Assembly: GCF_029960785.1 (NCBI RefSeq)
Contig: NZ_JASBQE010000119.1
Coordinates: forward strand, 1-34,533
DNA: 34,533 bases
Source of the DNA: Polyangium sp. 15x6
GTDB taxonomy: Bacteria; Myxococcota_A; Polyangia; Polyangiales; Polyangiaceae
Direction: 5' to 3'
A program made the translations under genes and the position numbers. Below the pieces are notes generated by a model. That model was not told the DNA's origin. It saw only the letters and a list, made by a program, of their open reading frames with translations, and searched no databases. Shown here piece after piece: positions 8,964-16,234 of this stretch. Numbering within the stretch: the stretch's first letter is position 1; each line of letters starts with the position of its first letter.

Positions 8964-9973
8964 CAAAAACTCCCTCGCGCGAAGATCCCCCCGGGTCCGA
9001 ACGTCAAGGTCGCGCTCGCCTTCGGCGCCGCGTCCGACGGCCCCCGCGTCGCGAGCGAGACGATGAAAAGCGCGGTGCCCGCGGCCGTGAGGACCGCGCC
9101 GGGCACGAAGATCGCCGTCCCGACGCCCGCGAGATCCTTGGCGTCCTTCCGGATGGCGACGCCTTCCCGATCACAATACGTGGCGTCGCAAAAGGACGCC
9201 GCCTCGTCGAACCGCGCGCGCGCCATGAGCCCCACGCCGAGCGAAGCGCCCATCGTGAGCAGCCCCGCGCCGCCCGCCGCAATGCCCACGATTCCGAGCG
9301 GCCCGATCCCTTTGGGCTTGGGCCGAGGCAGAGGCGGCGGCGGGGGCGGCGGCAATTTCACGGGCTCGGGCTTGGGCTTCGGCGGCGGCTCGACCTTCAC
9401 GTCTTCGAGCGGCGACAAGGTCACGGTCGTCGTGGCGGATCCAGGCTCGATCACCACGGACTTCGAAAACGGCACTTTCCCCGGCGCCGTCGCCTCGATC
9501 TTGTATGTGCCCGGATCGATGGGAACGCCGGTGTTCCACAGGACAGACCCTACCGTGAGGTCGTCGCGGCGCACCACGAGCCCCTCGCGCGAAACCGAAT
9601 CGGGGACCTCGATGACGAGGCGCGAGAGCTTCGATTCGAGGGCGTCGGCCCGCGTCCGCCCGATCTTCTCCCGCTCCGCTTGCCCCGCCCGGCGCGCCGC
9701 GTCGGCCGCCTCGCGGAACGTGGCCCACGCGGTCGCGAGCTTGCCGAGTTTCTCTTGACAATCGCCAAGATAAAGCAACGTGCCGATGCCCGAATCGAGC
9801 TTGTGGCTCTCGGCGAGCCGCGGACACGCGTGTTCGTAATCGCCCTTCTCCATGAGGGCGAGCGCCTCCTTGAAGAGGTGCTCGGCCGCGGCCACGTCGC
9901 CCTGCTGGGCAAACCCGAGGCGCGCCCCGCCGAAGAGCGTCATGGCGAGGAAAAACCCCGCGGCGCGTTTCAC
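8963..9973 (-). CDS. Exported TPR / PEGA-like protein with C-terminal two-TM Cys module
   Basis: The protein has 336 residues. A signal peptide ends near residue 22 (GFAQQ). Residues 26-115 are TPR-like helices (AEHLFKEALALMEKGDY). Residues 117-190 form a PEGA-like beta domain (VPIDPGTYKIEATAPG). A Pro/Lys-rich linker (196-222) precedes two hydrophobic segments (about 225-250 and 284-308), which bracket a short loop with C262 and C267. The GTG start at 9973 is chosen because GGAGG lies 6 nt upstream and because it overlaps the kinase stop by 4 nt (GTGA). This domain set is frequent next to myxobacterial membrane kinases. Its role, probably as an envelope partner of the kinase, is inferred from context. 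The C-terminal module recurs in the protein at 33568-34044. Confidence 0.8.
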   Translation of the reverse strand: MKRAAGFFLAMTLFGGARLGFAQQGDVAAAEHLFKEALALMEKGDYEHACPRLAESHKLDSGIGTLLYLGDCQEKLGKLATAWATFREAADAARRAGQAEREKIGRTRADALESKLSRLVIEVPDSVSREGLVVRRDDLTVGSVLWNTGVPIDPGTYKIEATAPGKVPFSKSVVIEPGSATTTVTLSPLEDVKVEPPPKPKPEPVKLPPPPPPPLPRPKPKGIGPLGIVGIAAGGAGLLTMGASLGVGLMARARFDEAASFCDATYCDREGVAIRKDAKDLAGVGTAIFVPGAVLTAAGTALFIVSLATRGPSDAAPKASATLTFGPGGIFARGSF

Positions 9974-11481
9974 TTCCGGCCTCCGAAATCGGGGACGAGT
10001 CCGGTCGTGGGGGCCGCGCTCGGCGCTTCGGTCGCCGCGGGCTTCGTCGCGCCGGTCTTCACGGGCGCCGCGATTTTGGGCGCCGCCACGCTCGCGGAAG
10101 GCGCCGCGGACGTGCTCGGTGGCGCGGCGGTCGTCTCCGCGGTCTTCGGGGGTGCGATGGTCACGCTGGGCGCGGGCGCGATGGTCACGGCCGGCGCGGT
10201 CGTCTCGATCGCCGGCGGCCGCGGCGGCTCCGCGGTCATCGTTTTCTCCTCGCGCCCCCCGAGCAGCCGCGTCCCCACGATTCCCAAGAGCAGAGCGACC
10301 GCGCCTGTCAGGACGAACCATTTCCCCGATCGCGACGGCGCGCCCATCTGGGTCTGCGACCACGTCGAGGCCGTCTTCCCCATCGCCTGCGTCGACAGCC
10401 GCTCGCCTCCCCCGCTCGGCGGCGCCCCGCCGCCCGTCGCTCCCCCGGACGAACGTTCCTTCTTCCGGAGCGACGAGCCCGTCGTTTGTCCGGGCGATGT
10501 ATTGCCCGTTTTCCCGACCGGCGCCTCGGGCGGCAAGCTCTGCGTCGCGCGCGGCCCCGCGAGGTGCGCGTGAATGCGCTCGAGCAGCGCCCTCGACCGC
10601 TCGGGCACGAACGGGGCGAGCGCCTCCGCGAGCTCGGCCACGCTCTGGAATCGATCGGCCGGATCTTTTTGCAGGCAACGCAGCACGACCTCGCCGAGCT
10701 CCGCCGGCAGATCCTCGCGGCGGCTCCCCGGCGGCTCCGGATCCTCGGTCATCAGCACCATGATGAGCGCGCCAAGCGAATCGGCGACGAACGGCATCGT
10801 GCCGGTGAGCGCCTTGTACAGCACCACGCCGAGCGACCAGATGTCGCTGCGCGCGTCGACCTCCCGCGCCGCCCGGAACTGCTCGAGCGACATGTACATC
10901 GGCGAGCCGAGCAGCGCGTTGCTGCGCGTGAGCGCCGTGCCGTCGAGCGCCGCCAGATCCTGGTGCTTCGCGATTCCGAAATCGAGCACCTTCACCGCGG
11001 GGCTTCCATCCGCGCGCCGGGTCACGAACAGGTTCGCCGGCTTGATGTCGCGGTGCACGATGCCGCGCCCGTGCGCCTCGGCGAGCGCCTCGCACGTCTG
11101 CAGCACGACCTCGCACGCCTCCTCGATCGGCAGCTTGCCGGCGGCGCGGATCATCTCGTCGAGATCCTTGCCTTCGAGCAGCTCCATCACGAGGTACGGC
11201 ACGCCGTCGTCGAGCGTGCCGAAGTCGAGCATCCGCGTGACGTGCTCGCTCCGGAGCTTCGTCGCGGCCTGCGCCTCGCGCAAAAAGCGCTTCTTGCCGA
11301 TCTCGTTCTTGGCCGCGGCCTCGAGCATGAACTTGATGGCCACCCGCTGCTCGAGATCCGTGTGCTCGGCGGCCACGACGGCGCCCATGCCGCCCACGCC
11401 GAGCACCCGATCGACGCGGTATTTCCCGGCGATCACGTCGCCTGCCTTGACTGGAAGCTCGATCTCGCTGTCGCTACTCAT
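9970..11481 (-). CDS. Membrane Ser/Thr protein kinase (Hanks/PknB-type)
   Basis: The protein has 503 residues. The cytoplasmic kinase domain spans about 20-290: Gly-rich loop GVGGMG (28-33), catalytic Lys50 in VAIK, HRDIKPAN with Asp145, DFG at 167-169, and an activation-segment end MSLE (197-200) where MSPE/APE is usual. A low-complexity linker (310-385) precedes one membrane segment at about 388-408 (FVLTGAVALLLGIVGTRLL). The remaining ~95 residues are Ala/Pro/Thr-rich and lie outside the cytoplasm. It phosphorylates Ser/Thr of unknown targets and probably senses an envelope signal. It overlaps the downstream PEGA-like gene by 4 nt. The NADAR gene ends 30 nt upstream, so all four genes may be one transcript. 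Confidence 0.93.
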   Translation of the reverse strand: MSSDSEIELPVKAGDVIAGKYRVDRVLGVGGMGAVVAAEHTDLEQRVAIKFMLEAAAKNEIGKKRFLREAQAATKLRSEHVTRMLDFGTLDDGVPYLVMELLEGKDLDEMIRAAGKLPIEEACEVVLQTCEALAEAHGRGIVHRDIKPANLFVTRRADGSPAVKVLDFGIAKHQDLAALDGTALTRSNALLGSPMYMSLEQFRAAREVDARSDIWSLGVVLYKALTGTMPFVADSLGALIMVLMTEDPEPPGSRREDLPAELGEVVLRCLQKDPADRFQSVAELAEALAPFVPERSRALLERIHAHLAGPRATQSLPPEAPVGKTGNTSPGQTTGSSLRKKERSSGGATGGGAPPSGGGERLSTQAMGKTASTWSQTQMGAPSRSGKWFVLTGAVALLLGIVGTRLLGGREEKTMTAEPPRPPAIETTAPAVTIAPAPSVTIAPPKTAETTAAPPSTSAAPSASVAAPKIAAPVKTGATKPAATEAPSAAPTTGLVPDFGGRK

Positions 11482-11511
11482 CGGCCGCGTACGTCGTCTC
11501 GGGGGCCGAGC

Positions 11512-12069
11512 CTATCGAGGACGCGCCGCGCCGGCAAGCCCTTCACGCGCCTCCATGAGCGCAAACCCCAGCAAATTCAGCCCCCGCCACGCCCGAGGGT
11601 CCGTCGCGCTCGGATTCGACGCGCCGAGCCCGATCCCCCAGATCGTGTCCCGCGGGCTCGCCTCGACGAGGATCTTCGATCCCGTGCGAAGCAGCCATTC
11701 GCCGAGGGCCGGATTCTGGCCGAACTTCGCGAAGCTCGCCTCCACCACGATCCCGAACCGGTGCTCGCGCCACCGCGCCTCGTCGAAATCACGCACCTCG
11801 CGCCCGAGCGCCTTCGCCTCGCCCGGATCCTCCGTCGCGAGGATCTTCGCGCGTGTCGCCTCGTCTCCGAAGAGCCGCGCCTTCTCGGCCATCATGAAAT
11901 GCTCGGCTGCGACATACCGCTGCCCCCGGACCTCGAAAGGCGCGGGGTACCATTGGCTCAAGCAAAAAGGACCGAGCGCGCCGTCCGTGCCCGGCGTATG
12001 GCCCCAGAAGAACAGGTAATCCAGCGTCTCGCCGCGATCTTGCCGGGCGATCAGGGTGGCGACGTCCAT
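11512..12069 (-). CDS. NADAR / YbiA-family N-glycosidase-like protein
   Basis: The protein has 185 residues, the full family length. Hallmarks are FFWGHTPG (20-27), CLSQWYPAPF (36-45), the AAEHFMMAEKARLF block with Glu56, and WGIGLGASNP plus GLNLLGFALMEAR near the end. Family members cleave N-glycosidic bonds: YbiA acts on riboflavin-biosynthesis intermediates, and other NADARs act on ADP-ribose-type substrates. The exact substrate cannot be decided here. AGGA lies 8 nt upstream of the ATG. It leads the minus-strand cluster with the Ser/Thr kinase, though a 30-nt gap makes co-transcription probable rather than certain. Confidence 0.88.
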   Translation of the reverse strand: MDVATLIARQDRGETLDYLFFWGHTPGTDGALGPFCLSQWYPAPFEVRGQRYVAAEHFMMAEKARLFGDEATRAKILATEDPGEAKALGREVRDFDEARWREHRFGIVVEASFAKFGQNPALGEWLLRTGSKILVEASPRDTIWGIGLGASNPSATDPRAWRGLNLLGFALMEAREGLAGAARPR

Positions 12070-12128
12070 GACGGGATCCTAGCCCAACCCATCGCCGGCA
12101 GGGAAGCCTCGACACCATCCCCCCTTTT

Positions 12129-12144
12129 CCACGGCCCGCCGTGG
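12129..12144. promoter_or_regulatory. Perfect 6-bp inverted repeat in divergent promoter region
   Basis: CCACGG and CCGTGG are separated by CCCG in the 127-bp gap between the divergent NADAR and MYXO-CTERM genes. It could be an operator or a small hairpin. In DNA this GC-rich, short palindromes arise by chance, so the support is weak. Confidence 0.25.
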
Positions 12145-12196
12145 CGGTAGCGTATCGCGCAGACCGGCGAACGACATCGCCGGAGGAGGCTTCTTC

Positions 12197-12760
12197 ATGC
12201 GCACCCACTTCTTCCTTTTTGCAGCCGCCGCGATGCTTTTTGCGGCCCCCGCGTCCGCGGACGTCCTCTCGGATCCGCCGCCCGACTGCCCCGAGGGCAG
12301 CGTGGGCGAGTTCTGCCACGGACCCCCGCAGTGCGCGCCCCTGTTCTGCGAGACCAACGTCGATTGCAAGGACGGCGCGACGTGCGTCGAAAGCGAGCTC
12401 TGTATCGAGGAGATCGGCTGCTCGGGCGGGTGGATCGGCGACGGCGCACCGCCGCTCGAGATCAACGTGCTCGGCGCCTGCGACGCGGCCAGCGCCTGCC
12501 CGCTCGGCGGCCAATGTTCACCCCTCAAAGTCTGCGTCGGCGGCTCGGGCGCGGGCTCGGGCAGCGGCGCGGGCTCGGGCAGCGGCGCAGGCGCCGGCAG
12601 CGGCGCGGGCGCTGGGAATGGCGATAGCGGGGACGACGACATCGCGGTGAAGGGATGCGCGTGCGCCGTCGTGGGCGACCGCGCCGCGCCGTGGCTCGGG
12701 CTCGCCATGGTCGCCGTGGGCGCGGGGATCGCGGCGGCGCGAAGGCGACGTCCGCGTTAA
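12197..12760 (+). CDS. Secreted Cys-rich protein with MYXO-CTERM sorting tail
   Basis: The protein has 187 residues. Residues 1-21 are a signal peptide (ending APASA). Residues 30-113 hold about eleven Cys in spacing such as CETNVDCKDGATC, a small disulfide-rich domain. Residues 115-142 are a Gly/Ser/Ala linker. The tail has GCAC (153-156), a hydrophobic segment (about 165-181) and RRRR (182-185), the three parts of the MYXO-CTERM signal. In myxobacteria this tail is processed by the rhombosortase-like myxosortase and directs proteins to the cell surface. GGAGGAGG precedes the ATG by 7-8 nt. Function beyond surface display is unknown. It converges on a signal peptidase I gene, and their stop codons share bases in TTAA. 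Confidence 0.85.
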   Translation: MRTHFFLFAAAAMLFAAPASADVLSDPPPDCPEGSVGEFCHGPPQCAPLFCETNVDCKDGATCVESELCIEEIGCSGGWIGDGAPPLEINVLGACDAASACPLGGQCSPLKVCVGGSGAGSGSGAGSGSGAGAGSGAGAGNGDSGDDDIAVKGCACAVVGDRAAPWLGLAMVAVGAGIAAARRRRPR

Positions 12761-13551
12761 CGCGCGGGCGGCGTCGTCACGGCGGGTTTTTCCTTCAAGC
12801 ACTTTTCCATCGCGGGCCCGAGCGCCGCCGCGCCCGCCGGGAGAATGGGCGGCCCATCCACGTGCGCGGCCGTGCGGCCGGAAAAACCGCCGAGCAGGAT
12901 CATCGACACGTGCCCGAGGACCGTGGAGATCGGCATGCCGCGTCCGACGCCACCTCTCCAGCTCCGCGAGTCGTGGCTGTTCATTCGGTTGTCCCCGATG
13001 ACGAACGCCTCGCCCGCGGGCACGACCCAGGGACCCTGCACGGTCCCGCACATCCCGCCCCGGCACGATTGCATCGCGTCACAATCGCTGTCCTTCTCGC
13101 ACGTCTCCCCGAAGGGCGGTCCGTCGAGCAGAACGCCGTAGGCGTGATCGTCGAGCCATTCGATGAAAAGCTCGTGCGTCCGCCCCTCCCAATCGTATCG
13201 GCCCACGCGGCACTGCGGGACACGAAAGCCGTTGATGATGGGCCGCCCGTCCACGAATTCGATCCTGTCCCCCGGCATCCCGATCACCCGCTTCATGAAG
13301 AGCTGATCCGGGTTCTCGGGGAACGGGAAGACGATCACCTCGCCGCGACGCACCTCGCCGCCCCGCAGCGCGGAGGCGTAGTCGCCGGGCACGAGCGTGG
13401 GTAACATCGCCCCGGACGGGACCTTGTACACCTTGACCATCACGCGGAGCACGACGAACGTCGCGACGAGGAGGCCCAGGATCACATAAGCAACGAGCGC
13501 CGAGCGCTTCTTGCGGGCCGTCTCGTCGCGGGCCGGGGAGGAGTCGGGCAT
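12757..13551 (-). CDS. lepB: Signal peptidase I with Cys-rich insert
   Basis: The protein has 264 residues. A single membrane anchor lies at about 18-38. It is followed by the S26 peptidase boxes: VPSGAMLPTL with nucleophile Ser46, FMKRVIGMPGD with general-base Lys87, and GDNRMNSHDSR (186-196). It cleaves signal peptides from exported proteins at the outer face of the inner membrane. Between the Lys box and the GDN box there is an insert with four Cys in 18 residues (151-168: C..DSDC......C..GMC), plus C114. This pattern is typical of myxobacterial secreted Cys-rich domains rather than of LepB. AAGGG lies about 8 nt before the start. The stop overlaps that of the convergent MYXO-CTERM gene. 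Confidence 0.92.
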   Translation of the reverse strand: MPDSSPARDETARKKRSALVAYVILGLLVATFVVLRVMVKVYKVPSGAMLPTLVPGDYASALRGGEVRRGEVIVFPFPENPDQLFMKRVIGMPGDRIEFVDGRPIINGFRVPQCRVGRYDWEGRTHELFIEWLDDHAYGVLLDGPPFGETCEKDSDCDAMQSCRGGMCGTVQGPWVVPAGEAFVIGDNRMNSHDSRSWRGGVGRGMPISTVLGHVSMILLGGFSGRTAAHVDGPPILPAGAAALGPAMEKCLKEKPAVTTPPAR

Positions 13552-13647
13552 GATGGGCCCTTACCCCGATCCGCGCCCGGCGAGAAGCCGCCCGAGACGC
13601 CGCGCCGACCCCGTTCCTTTTTTCTCTAAGAAACCTCCCGCCCCCCC

Positions 13648-13662
13648 GTTCTTCGAGAGAAC
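13648..13662. promoter_or_regulatory. Inverted repeat GTTCT-N5-AGAAC before sigma factor gene
   Basis: A symmetrical 15-bp element lies 18 nt before the start of the ECF sigma factor gene, in the 129-bp gap divergent from lepB. It could be an operator or a hairpin limiting translation; the stem is only 5 bp. No standard Shine-Dalgarno lies between it and the ATG. No known regulator is assigned. Confidence 0.3.
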
Positions 13663-13680
13663 GACTCCCCGATCGCGCCC

Positions 13681-14208
13681 ATGCCGAGCGAACCGACGAG
13701 CCACTGGGTCCTTCTCGCGCTCTCGCGCTACGAGGCCCCTTTGCTCCGTTACGCCTCGGCGATCGTGGGATCCGCCCAGGCGGCCGACGTGGTGCAGGAC
13801 ACGTTCCTGCGCTTGTGCAACCAGGACCGAGCGGCGGTGGAGCCGCACCTCCGGGCCTGGCTCTTCACGGTCTGCCGGAACCGGGCCCTCGATGTTCGGC
13901 GCGACAAACGACAGGTCGAGCCCGTGGCGGAGGTGGACGAGGTCATGGCGGACAATCAACCCGGGCCCTCGGAGGCCCTCGAGCGGCGGGAGGCGATGCG
14001 CCGCGTGCTCGGCGCGCTCGATACCCTGCCGGAGCGACAACGCGAGGCAGTCCTGCTCAAATTCAGCGGCGACCTGAGCTACCAGGAGATCGCGGAGGTG
14101 CTCGGGACGAGCGTCTCGAACGTGGGATTTCTCTTGCATACGGCGCTGCGCGCGCTGCGCGAGCAGGTGGAGAAGAAGGACCGCGAAGCCGAGAGGAGGA
14201 GCCGATGA
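13681..14208 (+). CDS. ECF-type RNA polymerase sigma factor
   Basis: The protein has 175 residues, standard for a two-domain group 4 sigma factor. Region 2 covers about 18-85, with DVVQDTFLRLCNQ (36-48) and HLRAWLFTVCRNRALDVRR for core binding and -10 recognition. Region 4 covers about 105-160, with LDTLPERQREAVLLKFSGDLSYQEIAEVLGTS reading as the helix-turn-helix for -35 contact. It should direct RNA polymerase to a stress or envelope regulon. It overlaps the next gene by 4 nt (ATGA); that product has an anti-sigma-like N-terminus and a membrane segment, so the pair probably forms a sigma/anti-sigma switch. No Cys or tail extension typical of self-regulated subgroups is seen. Confidence 0.9.
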   Translation: MPSEPTSHWVLLALSRYEAPLLRYASAIVGSAQAADVVQDTFLRLCNQDRAAVEPHLRAWLFTVCRNRALDVRRDKRQVEPVAEVDEVMADNQPGPSEALERREAMRRVLGALDTLPERQREAVLLKFSGDLSYQEIAEVLGTSVSNVGFLLHTALRALREQVEKKDREAERRSR

Positions 14209-16214
14209 CGCTCTCGAAAGACGATCCGCGCCTGCTCTCGTACGTGCTCGGCGAACTCGACGAGGCCGAATCGCGCGAAATCGAGGCGGCGATCGACGGT
14301 GATCCGGAGATCCGCACGGAAATCGACGCCCTGCGCATGACGGCGGAGATGCTGCGCGAAGGGCTGGCGGAGCGCGCGCCGAAGGAGCTTCCGGCAAAGC
14401 AACGAAAGGTGCTGGAAGAGGCCACGCGCGCGACGGAACAACCGAAGGTGGTGCCGCTCCGGAGGCGTTTTCTGCGGTCGACGTTGCTCGCGGCGGCCGC
14501 GGTCGCGCTCGTCGCGATTCCGATCGGCGTGGTGCAGCAGCGTCGTCAAACACGGCTCGCGGCGGAGCAAGCGATGAAAGACTTCGCGACGTTCGCGGCT
14601 CCGCAGAAGGAGAAGGAAAGAACGACGGCGCCGCACCCGAAGAACGACACGGAGATCGACGAGGCCACGCGGCGAGAGATCCTGAAAACGCTCCAGGAGG
14701 ACCGGGCGCGTCAGGGTGGCGAGATTGCGGCGAGAATCCCGAAGCCCCGCCGGCTCACCGCGCGCTCGAAGCCGAGGGCCGACGAGAACCCGTTCATTTA
14801 CACGACGAGCATCGCGCGCGCGAGTTTCCCGCTCGACGTGGACACGGCCTCGTATTCGCTCGTCGAGCGGTACATCCAGGAGGCCGCGCGGAGGCCGCCA
14901 TCGAGCGTGGTGCGTGTCGACGAGCTCGTCAATGCGTTCCCCTACGAAGACCCGCCCCCGATCGGAGACGCGCCGCTCGCCGCCCGAGCCGAGGTCAGCG
15001 ACGCGCCATGGAACCGTTCGCACTGGCTCGTGCGCCTCGCGCTGAAAACGGCGCCGTTCGACCCGTCGCTCCGGCCCCAGGCAAACCTGGTGTTCGTGAT
15101 CGACACATCGCAGGGATTTGCGAAGGACCCGGACAAACTGCCGCTCCTCCAGGCCGCGCTACGCAGGCTGGTCTCGCGGCTCGACGATCGGGATCGGCTG
15201 ACGCTCATCGCGTACGGAGGCGCCTCCGACGAGCCTCACCTGCCGCCGACGCCGGGCGACGACAAACCCCGGCTCCTCGACGCCATCGACAAGTTCATGC
15301 CGAGCGAAGCGGCCCCTTCCGGCCAGTCCATCGAGCGAGCCTTCAAGGAAGCGCAGGCCCATTTCGTCGCAGGCGGCGTGAACCGGGTCTTCCTGGCGAT
15401 GGACGACCATTTCGCGGTCGCTCCGGAGCAGGACCGGCTCGCGGCGCTGATCCGAGAAAAGGCGGCGGCGGGCATTTCGTTGTCGACGCTCGGTTTCGGT
15501 CCGATGGACGGCCCGGCCGGACAAACCTTGAAGGTCCTGGCCGAGGAGGGAAAGGGGAGCTTCGCGCAGATCACGAGTCCGGACGCCGCGCGTAGGGAGC
15601 TCGTCGACGTGGCCCTGGGGACGCGCGCGCCGATCGCGAGGGACGTGCGGGTCGAGGTCGATTTCAATGCGATGGACGTGCGGTCGTTCCGGCTGATCGG
15701 GAACGAGGATCGGACGGGACCGGAGCGCGAGTTCCTGGATGCCTGGAAAGGCCCGGTCGATCTGTACGCCGGGCAGGCCGTGACGGCGCTCTACGAGCTC
15801 GAACCGAGGCCCGACGAGTCGGGGGGCTCGGAGGCCCCGCCCGTGCCGTACCTCCTCACGCTGCGCGTTCGTTACAACGAAGCGTCGGGACAAACCCAGG
15901 AGATCGAGGTGCCGCTCCGGGACGAATGGCGTCAGCAGGCGAGCACGGATTTCTATTTCGCCGCTGCGGTGGCGGGGTTTGGCCTGCTCCTGCGCGATTC
16001 GCCCTACAAGGGGAACCTGACGCTCGCGGACATCATGGCGATGGCCAAGAAAAACCTCGGCACGGATCCCGGCGGGCACAGGGCCCGCTTCGTGAGCTTG
16101 CTCGAGCTCGCGGAGTTCACGCCCGGGATCACGCCCAAGGCAGCCCCCACAAAGCCGCCGCCCCGCAAGGGGTCGCTGTGTCAGCCCGGAGATTCGCTGT
16201 GCAGTGAGCTCTGA
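14205..16214 (+). CDS. Anti-sigma-like membrane protein fused to YfbK-type vWA/DUF3520
   Basis: The protein has 669 residues. Residues 1-75 (LLSYVLGELDEAESREIEAAI, then DPEIRTEIDALR) resemble the cytoplasmic helices of anti-sigma factors but lack the zinc-binding His/Cys set. A membrane segment lies at about 92-110. Residues 195-250 match the YfbK-type von Willebrand N-region (FPLDVDTASYSLVERYI). The vWA domain runs about 294-460, and the end (GLLLRDSPYKG, LADIMAMAKKNLG) matches DUF3520. The MIDAS motif is D300-T-S-Q-G304, lacking the second Ser of DxSxS, so metal binding is doubtful. GAGGAGG before the ATG and the ATGA overlap with the sigma gene support the start. It probably holds the sigma factor at the membrane and responds to periplasmic protein contact; this is inferred. 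Confidence 0.85.
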   Translation: MTLSKDDPRLLSYVLGELDEAESREIEAAIDGDPEIRTEIDALRMTAEMLREGLAERAPKELPAKQRKVLEEATRATEQPKVVPLRRRFLRSTLLAAAAVALVAIPIGVVQQRRQTRLAAEQAMKDFATFAAPQKEKERTTAPHPKNDTEIDEATRREILKTLQEDRARQGGEIAARIPKPRRLTARSKPRADENPFIYTTSIARASFPLDVDTASYSLVERYIQEAARRPPSSVVRVDELVNAFPYEDPPPIGDAPLAARAEVSDAPWNRSHWLVRLALKTAPFDPSLRPQANLVFVIDTSQGFAKDPDKLPLLQAALRRLVSRLDDRDRLTLIAYGGASDEPHLPPTPGDDKPRLLDAIDKFMPSEAAPSGQSIERAFKEAQAHFVAGGVNRVFLAMDDHFAVAPEQDRLAALIREKAAAGISLSTLGFGPMDGPAGQTLKVLAEEGKGSFAQITSPDAARRELVDVALGTRAPIARDVRVEVDFNAMDVRSFRLIGNEDRTGPEREFLDAWKGPVDLYAGQAVTALYELEPRPDESGGSEAPPVPYLLTLRVRYNEASGQTQEIEVPLRDEWRQQASTDFYFAAAVAGFGLLLRDSPYKGNLTLADIMAMAKKNLGTDPGGHRARFVSLLELAEFTPGITPKAAPTKPPPRKGSLCQPGDSLCSEL

Positions 16215-16234
16215 TCAGGCCGGCGCGCCCTCGC

